Notes: generated by a model not told the origin, from the letters alone. A stretch of 37,274 nt of DNA from QWPN01 sp044360305 (GCA_044360305.1 JBIKKQ010000018.1:1-37274); one strand, 5' to 3'. Shown: positions 11,113 to 20,909, numbered from the stretch's first letter. Numbers and translations are program-made.

Positions 11113-12024
11113 CTACCGGCCGGGCCCGCGATCCTCGGCCGCGGCCGGGCCGCCGGTCGATGGCAACCGGCGGGCGACGAACCGACGGCGGGCCGGCCCG
11201 GTGGAAGACTCGTCGAATTCTTGGTCCTCCGTCTCGGCGGCCGCGGCCACGACCCGAGACGCGGGCTCGGGCGCGACGGCATCGTGCAGGCCGCCGATGG
11301 CATCGTCTGCGGGTGCTGCGACGATGGTCCGGGCCCCGTCCACCGGCCGCGCGTCGGGAAACGGGCGCCATGGGGCGATCGCCGGGGGGGGCACGCCGCG
11401 CAGTGACTGCGGCAACAACCGCGGCTGCGCCGGCAGTTTCGCCGGCACGACCGGCTCCGACTCACCGCGCGGAATGAGATCACCCCGGGGCGGGTCGGTG
11501 GTCGCGTCGGACCTCGTCGCCGGCTGCGATCCGTCGGCCGGTGCCTTCTCCCGGCTCTCAGACTGGCCCTCCGGCTCCGTTGCGGCCGGCTCCTCGGGCA
11601 TGCGCGGCGACTCGTCCTCGCTGCGCGGCACCTGGGATCGTGGTGGCTTCACCGGGGTCACGGCCTCCTGGTTGGCGACCGGCATGACCCGGCCGTCCGG
11701 CCAACGGCGCCATTGCGTGCCGTAGAAGCCGAACTCCTGCGGCCGCACGGGGCAGTGTGGATGGCAGGCACCGTCACGGCAGCCGGCATGGTGTCCACCG
11801 TGCCTGGCCCGGCATCCGCGACACGACGCCGCGTTGCAGCCTCGGCAGCCTCCGGCCGGGACGACGGCGGGATCGACGACGGTGCGCCGCGGCCCTGCCT
11901 GAGCCGGCCGCGATTCCTCACCGCCAGCCGCGTGCATGCCCGCCGGGCCGACCGCAACGAGAGCCAGCAGGGCCCGGGCATGGCGGTTCAGCGTCCGCCG
12001 CCATTTTTTAAGTGCGCGTGTCAT
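11113..12024 (-). CDS. Secreted Cys/His-rich protein with FYGTQWRRWP motif, function unknown
   Basis: 303 residues from ATG at 12024, which has an excellent purine-rich ribosome site (GGGGGAGAGGG) directly upstream; a longer frame opens at 12207 but lacks a signal sequence at its start. Residues 1-33 look like a signal peptide (basic N-region, ALLALVAVGPAGMHAAG). Residues 60-91 carry seven cysteines (C60, C63, C68, C71, C82, C87, C91) and several histidines, including two CxxC pairs. Then comes FGFYGTQWRRWPD (98-110), a motif I associate with secreted planctomycete proteins. The remaining 190 residues are Pro/Ala/acidic and probably disordered. The Cys/His block could bind metal or form disulfides in the periplasm; that is inference. 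It is divergent from the large TPR gene and its 3' end lies 16 bases from the tRNA. Confidence 0.7.
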   Translation of the reverse strand: MTRALKKWRRTLNRHARALLALVAVGPAGMHAAGGEESRPAQAGPRRTVVDPAVVPAGGCRGCNAASCRGCRARHGGHHAGCRDGACHPHCPVRPQEFGFYGTQWRRWPDGRVMPVANQEAVTPVKPPRSQVPRSEDESPRMPEEPAATEPEGQSESREKAPADGSQPATRSDATTDPPRGDLIPRGESEPVVPAKLPAQPRLLPQSLRGVPPPAIAPWRPFPDARPVDGARTIVAAPADDAIGGLHDAVAPEPASRVVAAAAETEDQEFDESSTGPARRRFVARRLPSTGGPAAAEDRGPGR

Positions 12025-12127
12025 CCCTCTCCCCCGAAGCGAATCCTGATCGTGCCCGCCGCCCCATACGATTTCCGGGAACGGCACGACCGTCACGACA
12101 GGTATCGTCCACCCAATCCCCCGATCT

Positions 12128-12157
12128 GGAGCCGCGAAGGCCCAAATTTGCGGCTCC
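12128..12157. repeat. Inverted repeat GGAGCCGC-N14-GCGGCTCC
   Basis: A perfect 8-base inverted repeat (12128-12135 and 12150-12157) with a 14-base, partly AT-rich centre lies in the gap between the divergent Cys-rich and TPR genes. It ends 12 bases before the candidate extended -10 box at 12170-12178, so it could be an operator. It is not followed by a T-run. Confidence 0.4.
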
Positions 12158-12169
12158 GGCGGACACGAC

Positions 12170-12178
12170 TGGTAGAAT
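12170..12178 (+). promoter_or_regulatory. Candidate extended -10 promoter for the large TPR gene
   Basis: TGGTAGAAT matches the extended -10 pattern TGnTATAAT with one difference. Transcription would start near 12185, giving a leader of about 50 bases before the GTG at 12237. No convincing -35 is present (TTGCGG at 12148 is 19 bases away). The ATG at 12177 overlaps this box, which argues against using that ATG as the gene start. Confidence 0.35.
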
Positions 12179-12236
12179 GCGGGGGCCTGGAAATCCGGGC
12201 ACCGCACCGCCGTCTCGTCGAGGAGTCCTCGTCGCC

Positions 12237-15200
12237 GTGAAGCGTTTCAACGTTCGTCTGTTCCTCGTGCTGTCCCTCGCAGGCATCGCGCTCGCGCTGA
12301 CCGCGTTCGGCGTCTGGCGGCTGCAACGCTGGCGCAACTCGGGCAGCCTCGTGAAACTCGCCGACACTGCGGTGGAGGAGAAGCGGCCACTGGACGCGAT
12401 CGTGCTCCTCGAGCGCTACCTCAGCATTCGCCCCGATGATGACCGGGCCGTGGCCAAACTCGCCGACCTGACGCTAAAGCGGGCCCGGGTCGGCGAACTC
12501 GGCCGGCAGGACGTCGGCAGGGTGTTCAACCTCGCCGAGGCCGCAATCCGCAGGAACCCCGACAACGACGAGTTGCGCGGTCAGGTGGCCCGTTTTCAAA
12601 TGATCGTCGGCCAGCCCGGACATGCCAGGGAGCACCTCGAATTCCTCGCGACGAAGCACCCTTTGCCGGCAGACGCCACTGACGATCCGTCCTCCGCGCC
12701 CACCTGGGATCCGGAGAACATCGGCGATCCGCAGGTCATCCAACTGATGCTCGTGACCGCCTTGGCGGGCACCGGCGAGTTCGTCCAGGCGACGGACCGG
12801 GCGACGGCTCTGGTCGGGTTCGATCGGGAAACCCGCGAGTTCGACGACGCCCGCAGCCGGGCGGCGCCGGCCGATGGCTTCACGACGCTCGCCCAGTTGC
12901 TCGAAAAAATCGACGACAAGGAGGCCGCCGGCGTCGTGATCGAGCAGATGATCAAGATCCACGGCGAGAAGCCCGATGCCTGGCTGGCGCTGTCGAACTG
13001 GCGCCGGGGTCAAAACGACCAGGCCGCGGCACGCGAGGCGGTCGAACGCGCCCTGGAGATCGATCCGAAGAACCGGCAGGCACTTTTCTCGCTCCTCGAC
13101 ATGCTGCTCTCCGTCCGGGATATGCCGCGGGCCACGGAGGTGGCGGCCCGCTGCCGGGAACTGTTCCCGGATGACGAGCGGGGCTACCGCCTGCAGGCGA
13201 CGATCTTCTTCGAGTCGAAACAGTATGCAGAGGCGGAAAAGCTGCTGCGCGAGGGATTGGCGGCGGCGCCGGGCCGTCCGACCATGCTGCTCATGCTTGC
13301 CGAGACCTGCTTCCTGCAGCAGGATCTCGCGGGCGCCACGGCGGCGATCGACAGCCTTCGGGAGGCGCTCGATCCGAACCATCCCCTGCTCCTCCTGATG
13401 GAAGCCCGGCTCAAGATCTCCACACGACAGTGGCTGGCGGCCAAGCAGCTCCTGGAGCAGGCTCGGGCCCGGTTTGGAGACAACCCGGACATGCTGCAGA
13501 AGGTCGACTTCCATCTCGGCCAATGCTACGAGCAACTCGGGGAGCACGACGCCCAACTCGCCGCCAATCAACGCGTCCTCAGCCAGGTGCCGATGGCCAT
13601 CGAGCCTCGGATCGGCGCCGCTGCGGCCATGGCAGCGGCCGGCCGGTCCGCGGAGGCGCTGGCGGAATTCGAGTCGATCGCTGCCCGGGTGGCCCCCGAT
13701 CGCCTGTCCGGAATCCCCCAGATCTGGCTGCCGCTTTTGCAGCTGCGCATGTCGGCCCAGCGACAGCTGCCCGTGGACAAGCGGGACTGGTCGCGGATCG
13801 ACGGGCTGATCGACATGCTGCAAGCCTCGCCGAACGTAACCCCGACGCAGGCCGCGATGCTGCGGTCCGAAGTGCTGGTGAACAAGGGGGAAATACCGGC
13901 GGCCATGGAGACGCTGGAGCGGGCGTTGACGAACGACCCCGGCACCGCACAGCTCTGGATGTCGCTGGCCTCGTTGATGCTCAGGAGCGGCGGCGCGGTG
14001 GCCGCCCGCACCGTGCTCGACCGCGTGCCCGAAGAAATCGCGGGGACAGCCGGCATGATGCTCCTCGAGGCGTCGGTCTCGCTGGCCGAAGGCCCCGAGG
14101 CCAGCGATCGGTCGTTTCGTCTGATCGAGGATCGCGCCGGCCAGTTGTCGGCCGAGGAGGGCGCCCGCGTCCTCACCACGCTCGCCTCGATGCGCCGGGC
14201 GAGCGGAGGACTGGAGGAGGCGGAGCGGCTCTGGAAGCTGGCGGTCGCCAGGACGCCCGACGACCTGCGGCTGCATGTGTCACGGCTCGAGGCGGCCCTC
14301 GAGGCGGGCGACGTCGCCCGGGCGGAGGAATCGCTGCACGAGATCGAGCGGATCGGCGGCAACAAGGCGGCCCAGACCATGTTCGCCCGCGCCGCCATCA
14401 CGGTGATGAAGGTGCGGACCGCCTTGGACAAACGGCAGCGGGACACGGAGCGGGCAGCCGCACTCTCGGCGGAGGAGAACGAGGCGATCGCGGCGGCCCA
14501 GGCACTCCTGACGGAGGCCGAGAACCAGCGTCCGGGCTGGAACCCGATCCAGGTGCTGTTCGCCGAGATCGCCGGGCTGAAGAACGACCTTCCGGCCGCC
14601 ATCGAACGCCTGCAGCGGGCGATGAAGTTGGGCAGCGTCAGCCCCCGGGTCGTGCGACACCTCGTCTCCCTGCTGTACGGTCTCAACCGCATCGATGAGG
14701 CCCAGCAGGTGCTCGCGTCGCTCGGTTCCGAGGGGGGTGCCGGCTTTGAGCGACTGTCGGCGGAAATGGAACTCCGGTCGGGGAAACTGGACGAGGCGGT
14801 AACGCTCGCCGAGCGGAGCGTGGCCGCGAACTCGCGGAACCCGCAGGAACTGCTCTGGCTCGGCCAGCTGCTCGACCGGGCGGGCCGGCGCGAGCAGGCG
14901 GGCAGGACCTTCGAGAAGGCCGTCGAGGCCGGTCCCGATCGGGTGGAGACTTGGCTGACGATGCTCGGCCACCAGCTCGCCACCGGCTCTGGAAAAGCCG
15001 CCGAGGTGACGCTCGACCGGGCCGCGGCCGCCCTCGGCGAGCCGCAACGCACCGCCTGCCTCGCCCAAGGGTGCGAGATGCTCGGCCGACTGCCGGAGGC
15101 GGAGCAGCATTACCGGGCGGCGGTCGCCGCAGCGCCAAACGACGTCGAGGTGAAACGCAACCTCGCCGCCTTCCTCCTCCGGCGCGGCCAGCTCACGGAG

Positions 15201-16592
15201 GCCCGCGAGCCGTTGCAGCAGATCATCGACGCGGCCAAGGAGGGGCAGCCGACGAAGATCTGGGCCCGGAGGACGCTCGCCGAACTGCTCGCCGAGCGCG
15301 GGAATTTCCGCGCGTTGCAGCAGGCGGTCGCCCTGGTCGGCGAGAATCGCGACGTCTCGGGCCGGCTGCCGCCGGAGGACGTGTCGCTACAGGTCAAGCT
15401 GCTCGCCCGGCGGAGCGAGCCCGTCTGCTGGCGGCAAGCGATCGACCTGTTCGACACGATCTCGGGCCAACGCCCGCTGACGATGCTCGAGCGGCTGCAA
15501 ATGGCCGAACTGCAGGAGAAGACCGGTCGCTGGGAGGCGTGCCGTGACGGCCTTATCTCGATCTGCTCCGCGGCCGAAGTCCCCCCGGCGATTCTCGCGT
15601 TGCTGATCGAGAAACTGATCGCCCACGACGACATATCCGCGGCCCGCACCTGGCTGCGGCTGCTGAAAAAAAGGCTCCCCGAATCCCCGTCGACGCACGC
15701 CCTCGAGGCCCGCATCGCCCTGGCCCGGAACGACCGCGAGGCCGCGGTGGCAGCGGGCCGCCTCCTGCTCGCCTCGGGCGAGCTCGATTCGCTCCCCCGC
15801 GACCAGGCCGTCGGCATCGCCAAACTCCTCGAGGAACTGGGCTTCGCCAAGGCGGCGGACCGGATCATCTCCCGGCTGCCGGAGGACGGGGCCGACGCGA
15901 TCCTCGTCAAGGTGGGTTTTCTCGGCCGGCAGAAGCAGCCCGCCGAGGCCCTGGCGCTGCTGGAGAAGCACTGGGACTCCCTGTCGCTGGAGCGGCTGAT
16001 GCAGGCCGGATTCGACGTGGTCCGCAGCCAGGAGGATCCGGGCAGCCATGCAGCGCGGCTCGACGGCTGGCTGACCAAGGCTCGGCGCGAGGATCCGGGC
16101 TCCGCCATGCTCGGCCTGATGCTGGCGGAGCTTCGCGAGATCGAGGGGCGGCCGGAGGAGATGGAGGGCATCTATCGCGAGGTGCTCGCCCGCAAGGACG
16201 TGCCGGCGCAGCTGCGGGCCGTCGTCGCCAACAACCTCGCCTTCCATCTGGCCTCGCCCGCCACCGCGACCGAGGCGCAGAAGCTCATCGACGGGGCCAT
16301 CGAGGAACTCGGCCCGCAGCCCGACCTGCTCGATACCCGCGGGCTGGTGCACCTGGCCGCCGGCGACACGGCCCGCGCCCTCGAGGATCTGCGTGAGGCG
16401 ACCTGCGAGCCGACGCCCGCCAAGCTGCTGCACTTGGCATATGCGGAACTCGAGGCCGGCAACACCGAGGCCGCCCGCCAGGTGTTCCAACAGGCGAAGA
16501 AGAAGCGGCTGGGATCCGTCCGGCTTTCCGCCGCCGACCGACAGCGTCTCGAGCGGCTCACCGCCGCGCTCGAGTCGGCCGCGGCGGCCTGA
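12237..16592 (+). CDS. Very large membrane-anchored tetratricopeptide-repeat protein
   Basis: 1451 residues from GTG at 12237. After the start, KRFNVRLFLVLSLAGIAL is a single N-terminal membrane anchor (about residues 7-27), so the rest is probably periplasmic. Almost the whole remainder is helical TPR-like repeats: for example AIVLLERYLSIRPDDDRA near residue 50, AREAVERALEIDPKNRQAL near 270, EAEKLLREGLAAAPGRP, LPEAEQHYRAAVAAAPND, and a last unit near ALEDLREATCEPTPAK. No catalytic domain is recognised. Proteins of this shape act as assembly or docking scaffolds; PEP-CTERM/exopolysaccharide PrsT-type proteins are a similar class, but no exosortase or polysaccharide gene is nearby. The frame is open to 12012, yet residues before the GTG are Pro/Arg-rich and overlap the candidate promoter. 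A small TPR gene converges on its 3' end. Confidence 0.85.
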   Translation: MKRFNVRLFLVLSLAGIALALTAFGVWRLQRWRNSGSLVKLADTAVEEKRPLDAIVLLERYLSIRPDDDRAVAKLADLTLKRARVGELGRQDVGRVFNLAEAAIRRNPDNDELRGQVARFQMIVGQPGHAREHLEFLATKHPLPADATDDPSSAPTWDPENIGDPQVIQLMLVTALAGTGEFVQATDRATALVGFDRETREFDDARSRAAPADGFTTLAQLLEKIDDKEAAGVVIEQMIKIHGEKPDAWLALSNWRRGQNDQAAAREAVERALEIDPKNRQALFSLLDMLLSVRDMPRATEVAARCRELFPDDERGYRLQATIFFESKQYAEAEKLLREGLAAAPGRPTMLLMLAETCFLQQDLAGATAAIDSLREALDPNHPLLLLMEARLKISTRQWLAAKQLLEQARARFGDNPDMLQKVDFHLGQCYEQLGEHDAQLAANQRVLSQVPMAIEPRIGAAAAMAAAGRSAEALAEFESIAARVAPDRLSGIPQIWLPLLQLRMSAQRQLPVDKRDWSRIDGLIDMLQASPNVTPTQAAMLRSEVLVNKGEIPAAMETLERALTNDPGTAQLWMSLASLMLRSGGAVAARTVLDRVPEEIAGTAGMMLLEASVSLAEGPEASDRSFRLIEDRAGQLSAEEGARVLTTLASMRRASGGLEEAERLWKLAVARTPDDLRLHVSRLEAALEAGDVARAEESLHEIERIGGNKAAQTMFARAAITVMKVRTALDKRQRDTERAAALSAEENEAIAAAQALLTEAENQRPGWNPIQVLFAEIAGLKNDLPAAIERLQRAMKLGSVSPRVVRHLVSLLYGLNRIDEAQQVLASLGSEGGAGFERLSAEMELRSGKLDEAVTLAERSVAANSRNPQELLWLGQLLDRAGRREQAGRTFEKAVEAGPDRVETWLTMLGHQLATGSGKAAEVTLDRAAAALGEPQRTACLAQGCEMLGRLPEAEQHYRAAVAAAPNDVEVKRNLAAFLLRRGQLTEAREPLQQIIDAAKEGQPTKIWARRTLAELLAERGNFRALQQAVALVGENRDVSGRLPPEDVSLQVKLLARRSEPVCWRQAIDLFDTISGQRPLTMLERLQMAELQEKTGRWEACRDGLISICSAAEVPPAILALLIEKLIAHDDISAARTWLRLLKKRLPESPSTHALEARIALARNDREAAVAAGRLLLASGELDSLPRDQAVGIAKLLEELGFAKAADRIISRLPEDGADAILVKVGFLGRQKQPAEALALLEKHWDSLSLERLMQAGFDVVRSQEDPGSHAARLDGWLTKARREDPGSAMLGLMLAELREIEGRPEEMEGIYREVLARKDVPAQLRAVVANNLAFHLASPATATEAQKLIDGAIEELGPQPDLLDTRGLVHLAAGDTARALEDLREATCEPTPAKLLHLAYAELEAGNTEAARQVFQQAKKKRLGSVRLSAADRQRLERLTAALESAAAA

Positions 16593-16617
16593 CGAGCAGC
16601 CGTCTCGCCGGCCGGCA

Positions 16618-16950
16618 TCAGCCCCCGGCCTGCAGCATCCGCGACCGGGCCAGGGCCTCCTCCGCCTCCGCGATCCGGCCGCCGCGCATGCAGGCGACGC
16701 TCAGGGCAGTGAAGCTGAACGGGTCGCGGGGCTCCAGTTCGCACACCCGGCGAGCGTGCCGCACGGCATCCTCGTGCCGCTCCAGGCGCGTGCACCACGC
16801 GGCGAGGGCGGAATGCGCGAGGGCGAAATCGGCGTGGTCGGCCACCAGCCGTTCCAGTTCCGCGACGGCCTCCGGAAGCTGCCCCTGGTTTTTCAGCGAC
16901 TCCGCCTGCTCGTACCGTTCTTCCCGTGTCAGCATGATGATGTCCGCCAC
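16618..16950 (-). CDS. Small TPR protein
   Basis: 110 residues, nearly all TPR: residues 9-40 (YEQAESLKNQGQLPEAVAEL), 43-74 (FALAHSALAAWCTRLERHED) and 77-107 (DPFSFTALSVACMRGGRIAE) make about three helical-hairpin repeats. There is no signal peptide, so it is probably cytoplasmic and binds a partner protein. The start may be ATG at 16950 or the internal ATG at 16935 (MLTREERYEQ). It converges on the 1451-residue TPR gene with 25 bases between the stops, and is followed upstream by a 258-base gap before lpxA in which I see nothing clear apart from the lpxA ribosome site. Confidence 0.75.
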   Translation of the reverse strand: MADIIMLTREERYEQAESLKNQGQLPEAVAELERLVADHADFALAHSALAAWCTRLERHEDAVRHARRVCELEPRDPFSFTALSVACMRGGRIAEAEEALARSRMLQAGG

Positions 16951-17208
16951 CGCGATGAATCCATTTGGCCGGAACGTCCGGTTTGCGTCGCTTCCAGTGT
17001 AGCCGCCCCGGGGCGGCCGCCAGCGGCGCCGCGGATTCGCGCGAGGCCGGGCAATCCGGGCGGGATGCCACGACCTGGGGGGCCGCGTGGGCGACGGCGA
17101 ATGTCACCCGGCCGGGGAAGTGGGATTGAATCGGGATGGACCCGGAGCCGATAACCCGACCGGGCCGGCGGGCCGGCCGGCGATCTTCCTCCCCGGAAAG
17201 GCACATTC

Positions 17209-18063
17209 GTGAGCATCCACGCGTTGGCAGCGGTGAGTCCCGGGGCGCGGCTCGGGGTCGGGGTGACCGTCGGCCCGTTCGCCACCATCGAGGCCGACGT
17301 CGAACTCGGCGACTTCTGCACGGTCGCCAGTGGGGCGACGATCAAGTCCGGCGTCATGGCCGGCTGCCACAACGAGTTCGGCGAGCACTGCGTGGTCGGC
17401 GGCGCACCCCAGCACGTCGCCCGCCCCCGCGAGGTGGGCCGGGTGGTGATTGGCGACCACAACTGCTTCCGGGAACACGTCACCGTCCACCGGGCACTCA
17501 AGCCGGGCACCGCGACGACGATCGGCAGCCACAACTACGCCATGGCGGCCAGCCACTTCGGCCACGACTCGATGGTCGGCAACAACTGCATCTTCGCCAA
17601 CGCGGCGCTGCTCGGCGGGCACGTCACCGTGGAGGACCGGGCGTTCGTCTCCGGTGCCGTGGCCGTCCACCAGTTTTGCCGCATCGGCCGGCTGGCGATG
17701 GTGGGCGGGCATGCCCGCGTCGTGCAGGACGTTCCCCCCTTCATGCTCCTCGACGGCCAGAGCGGTTGCATCGTCGGCCTCAACGTGGTCGGGCTGCGGC
17801 GTTCCGGGCACGCGTCCGAGGAGGTCGCCGACCTGAAGGCCGCCTACCGTGTGATCTACCGGCGGGGCCTGCCGTGGCGCGAGGTGCTCGAGGCGCTGCG
17901 GGCCGAGTTCTCCTCGCCGACCGTCGCCCACCTGCACGCCTTCCTCTCCGGCGGCAGCCGGGGCTTCGCCCAGGAACGCCGGGCACCGCCGGCCGCGACT
18001 CTCCGGCTCCGCGTGCCGGACGAGGAACCGGCCGTTCCCGCCGTGCGGGCCCGGGCCGGCTGA
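17209..18063 (+). CDS. lpxA: UDP-N-acetylglucosamine acyltransferase
   Basis: First enzyme of lipid A synthesis: transfers a 3-hydroxyacyl chain from ACP to UDP-GlcNAc. 284 residues (E. coli 262). The N-terminal left-handed beta-helix is built of hexapeptide repeats (VSPGARLGVGVTVGPFATIE onward). SHFGHD holds H116 and H119; H119 corresponds to the catalytic H125 of E. coli in NAHIAHD. The stretch GAVAVHQFCRIGRLAMVGG followed by VVQDVPPFMLLDGQ is a close match to the family. The last 30 residues are a basic, Pro-rich tail not usual for LpxA. GTG at 17209 is chosen because GGAAAGG lies seven bases upstream. The usual partners fabZ, lpxD or lpxB are not next to it. Its stop lies 7 bases from the end of the convergent sigma-54 activator. 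Confidence 0.9.
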   Translation: MSIHALAAVSPGARLGVGVTVGPFATIEADVELGDFCTVASGATIKSGVMAGCHNEFGEHCVVGGAPQHVARPREVGRVVIGDHNCFREHVTVHRALKPGTATTIGSHNYAMAASHFGHDSMVGNNCIFANAALLGGHVTVEDRAFVSGAVAVHQFCRIGRLAMVGGHARVVQDVPPFMLLDGQSGCIVGLNVVGLRRSGHASEEVADLKAAYRVIYRRGLPWREVLEALRAEFSSPTVAHLHAFLSGGSRGFAQERRAPPAATLRLRVPDEEPAVPAVRARAG

Positions 18064-18070
18064 AGCCGGC

Positions 18071-19225
<1,155 letters not shown>

Positions 19226-19541
19226 CGTCGAATTTCCCTGCGGCCACGGGCGAAACGCCCCGTCTGCCACCGCCCGCCCGGAGCCAACCCCGCTCCACCG
19301 GCAACGCCGACCATTTTTTCTCCGGATGTTCGTATACCTGAAAATCGGGAAAAAGGCGAGCGACCGGCAGGCTCTTCCCGCCCGCTCCCTCCGGCAGACG
19401 GATGCTGCCGGCGCCGGTTTTCCGGTTTTTCCGCGCACGAGCGGTCGCCCGGACGGGAAAGATGGGCAAAGATTGCAGTGTCCGGCCGTGCGCCGTCGCG
19501 GCTCCCCGGCCCCGGCGCCGGCTCCCGTCGGTTTTCCCGTC
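19226..19541. other. Divergent intergenic region between the sigma-54 activator and the chemosensory operon
   Basis: 316 bases without a gene. It contains an AT-richer island (19311-19356) with TTTTTC and GAAAAA flanking a TATACC, unusual for the GC-rich surroundings and a likely promoter area for one or both directions. It also holds three copies of a CGGTTTT-CCG motif (separate entry) and a near sigma-54 promoter TGGGCAAAGATTGC (19463-19476) whose spacing is one base short. No clear sigma-70 pair was found. The ATG at 19542 has no Shine-Dalgarno sequence in front of it. Confidence 0.5.
19415..19539 (+). repeat. Three copies of a CGGTTTT(C/T)CCG-type motif
   Basis: CGGTTTTCCG at 19415-19424, CGGTTTTTCCG at 19423-19433 (overlapping the first by two bases) and CGGTTTTCCCG at 19529-19539 lie upstream of the binding-protein gene, the last one ending two bases before its ATG. 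The spacing and repetition suggest a protein-binding site, but three short copies in GC-rich DNA could be chance. Confidence 0.3.
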
Positions 19542-20909
19542 ATGCACCACCAGGTTCCGTCCGCCGCTGACACCCCGGGCGTACCCATTCCGGCCCCCGG
19601 TCGCCTGCGGCGCTGGCTGCTCGTGGCTGGCGTCGCCGCCGCGCTGGCCCTCGGCTGGCTGCTCGTCGAGTGGCTCGTCATCGACCGGCGGCCGATCGTC
19701 GTCGGGCTGTTGCACTCGCAGACCGGGCCGATGGCGATCAGTGAACGATCGATGATCGACGCCGAGGTGCTGGCGCTGGAGGAGATCAACGCCGCCGGCG
19801 GCCTGCTCGGCCGGCGGGTCCGCTGGGTCGTGGCCGACGGCGGCTCCGACGGGCCCACCTTCGCCCGCCAGGCGGAGGCGCTGATCCGAGACCATGGCGT
19901 GTCGGTGATCTTCGGCTGCTGGACGAGCGCCAGCCGCAAGAGCGTCCTGCCCGTCGTCGAGAAGGCCGACCACCTGCTCGTCTACCCGATGGCCTACGAG
20001 GGGATGGAGCAGTCCCCGAACGTCGTCTACACGGGGGCGGCGCCGAACCAGCAGATCACCCCCGCCGTCCAGTGGTGCCACGACACGCTCGACGCCCGCC
20101 GGTTCTTCCTCGTCGGCTCGGACTACATCTGGCCCCACTGCGTCAACGCCATCGCCACCGACCAGATCCGCGGATTCGGCGCCGAAGTGGTGGGCGAGAC
20201 CTACGTTCCGTTCGGCAGCCTGGATCTCGACGAGGTCGTCCGACGGATCGTGGCCGCGAAGCCGGACGTCATCCTGAGCGCGGTCGTGGGCGACTCCGCG
20301 GCCGCCCTCGCCCGTGCCCTGCGGGCGGCCGACGTCCGCCCCGAGCGGACGCCGCTGGTCACGTTCTCCATGGCCGAGGACGAACTCCGCGGCAGTGTCG
20401 CCGAGGACATGGCGGGCCACTACGCCGCCTGGTGCTACTTCCAGTCGCTGGACCGGGAGAAGAACCGCGGATTCGTCCGCCGGTTCAAGGCCCGCTACGG
20501 CGGCGACCGGGTCACCTCGGACGTGATAGCCACCGCTTACAGCAGCGTCCAGCTCTGGGCCCAGGCGGTTCGCGAGGCGGGCACGGACCAGGTGCGGCAG
20601 GTCCGCAACGCCCTCCGGCACCAGAGCCTCGACGCCGCGGAAGGCATCATCGCCATCGATCCGGAGACCCGGCACGCCTGGCGGCCGGTGTTCATCGGCC
20701 GGATCCGTCCGGACGGGCAGTTCGACATCGTCTGGCCGACCAGCGGCGCCGACCGGGCCGCCGCGGTCCGCCCGGTACCGTTCCCACTCTCTCGCTCCCG
20801 TTCGGAGTGGGAGCGGTTCGTCGCCGACCTGCAGCAGTCGTGGGGTGGCCGCTGGGTGAACCCGGCCCGCAACGCCGGCCAGCCCTCCGGCGGAGGACCG
20901 GCACGATGA
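19542..20909 (+). CDS. Membrane-anchored urea/amide-type substrate-binding protein (UrtA/AmiC-like)
   Basis: 455 residues. A basic N-terminus is followed by one hydrophobic segment (24-46, RWLLVAGVAAALALGWLL) that is probably an uncleaved anchor, so the binding domain faces the periplasm. The rest is a type I periplasmic-binding fold of the urea/short-chain amide group: VGLLHSQTGPMAISERSMID, FGCWTSASRKSVLPV, VVYTGAAPNQQI, FFLVGSDYIWP, MAGHYAAWCYFQSLD and RVTSDVIATAYSSVQLWAQA are all close to UrtA. No permease or ATPase gene is present. The stop overlaps the chemoreceptor ATG by four bases, so it is translationally coupled to it; a role in presenting ligand to that receptor is inferred. The ligand is unknown; urea or a small amide is the guess from the family. 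ATG at 19542 is chosen because it precedes the anchor, though no ribosome site is visible. Confidence 0.88.
   Translation: MHHQVPSAADTPGVPIPAPGRLRRWLLVAGVAAALALGWLLVEWLVIDRRPIVVGLLHSQTGPMAISERSMIDAEVLALEEINAAGGLLGRRVRWVVADGGSDGPTFARQAEALIRDHGVSVIFGCWTSASRKSVLPVVEKADHLLVYPMAYEGMEQSPNVVYTGAAPNQQITPAVQWCHDTLDARRFFLVGSDYIWPHCVNAIATDQIRGFGAEVVGETYVPFGSLDLDEVVRRIVAAKPDVILSAVVGDSAAALARALRAADVRPERTPLVTFSMAEDELRGSVAEDMAGHYAAWCYFQSLDREKNRGFVRRFKARYGGDRVTSDVIATAYSSVQLWAQAVREAGTDQVRQVRNALRHQSLDAAEGIIAIDPETRHAWRPVFIGRIRPDGQFDIVWPTSGADRAAAVRPVPFPLSRSRSEWERFVADLQQSWGGRWVNPARNAGQPSGGGPAR

Noticed and set aside
13430..14698. Open frame of 422 codons inside the large TPR gene in another plus frame.
   Set aside because: Its product is Gly/Arg-rich without domains; the TPR frame is continuous through it.
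16607..16616. GCCGGCCGGC palindrome between the convergent TPR genes as a terminator.
   Set aside because: No T-run follows on either strand, and such palindromes are common in GC-rich DNA.
19463..19477. Possible sigma-54 promoter TGGGCAAAGATTGCA before the chemosensory operon.
   Set aside because: The GG and GC elements are 9 bases apart instead of the invariant 10, so it is not accepted as a promoter although its location is tempting.
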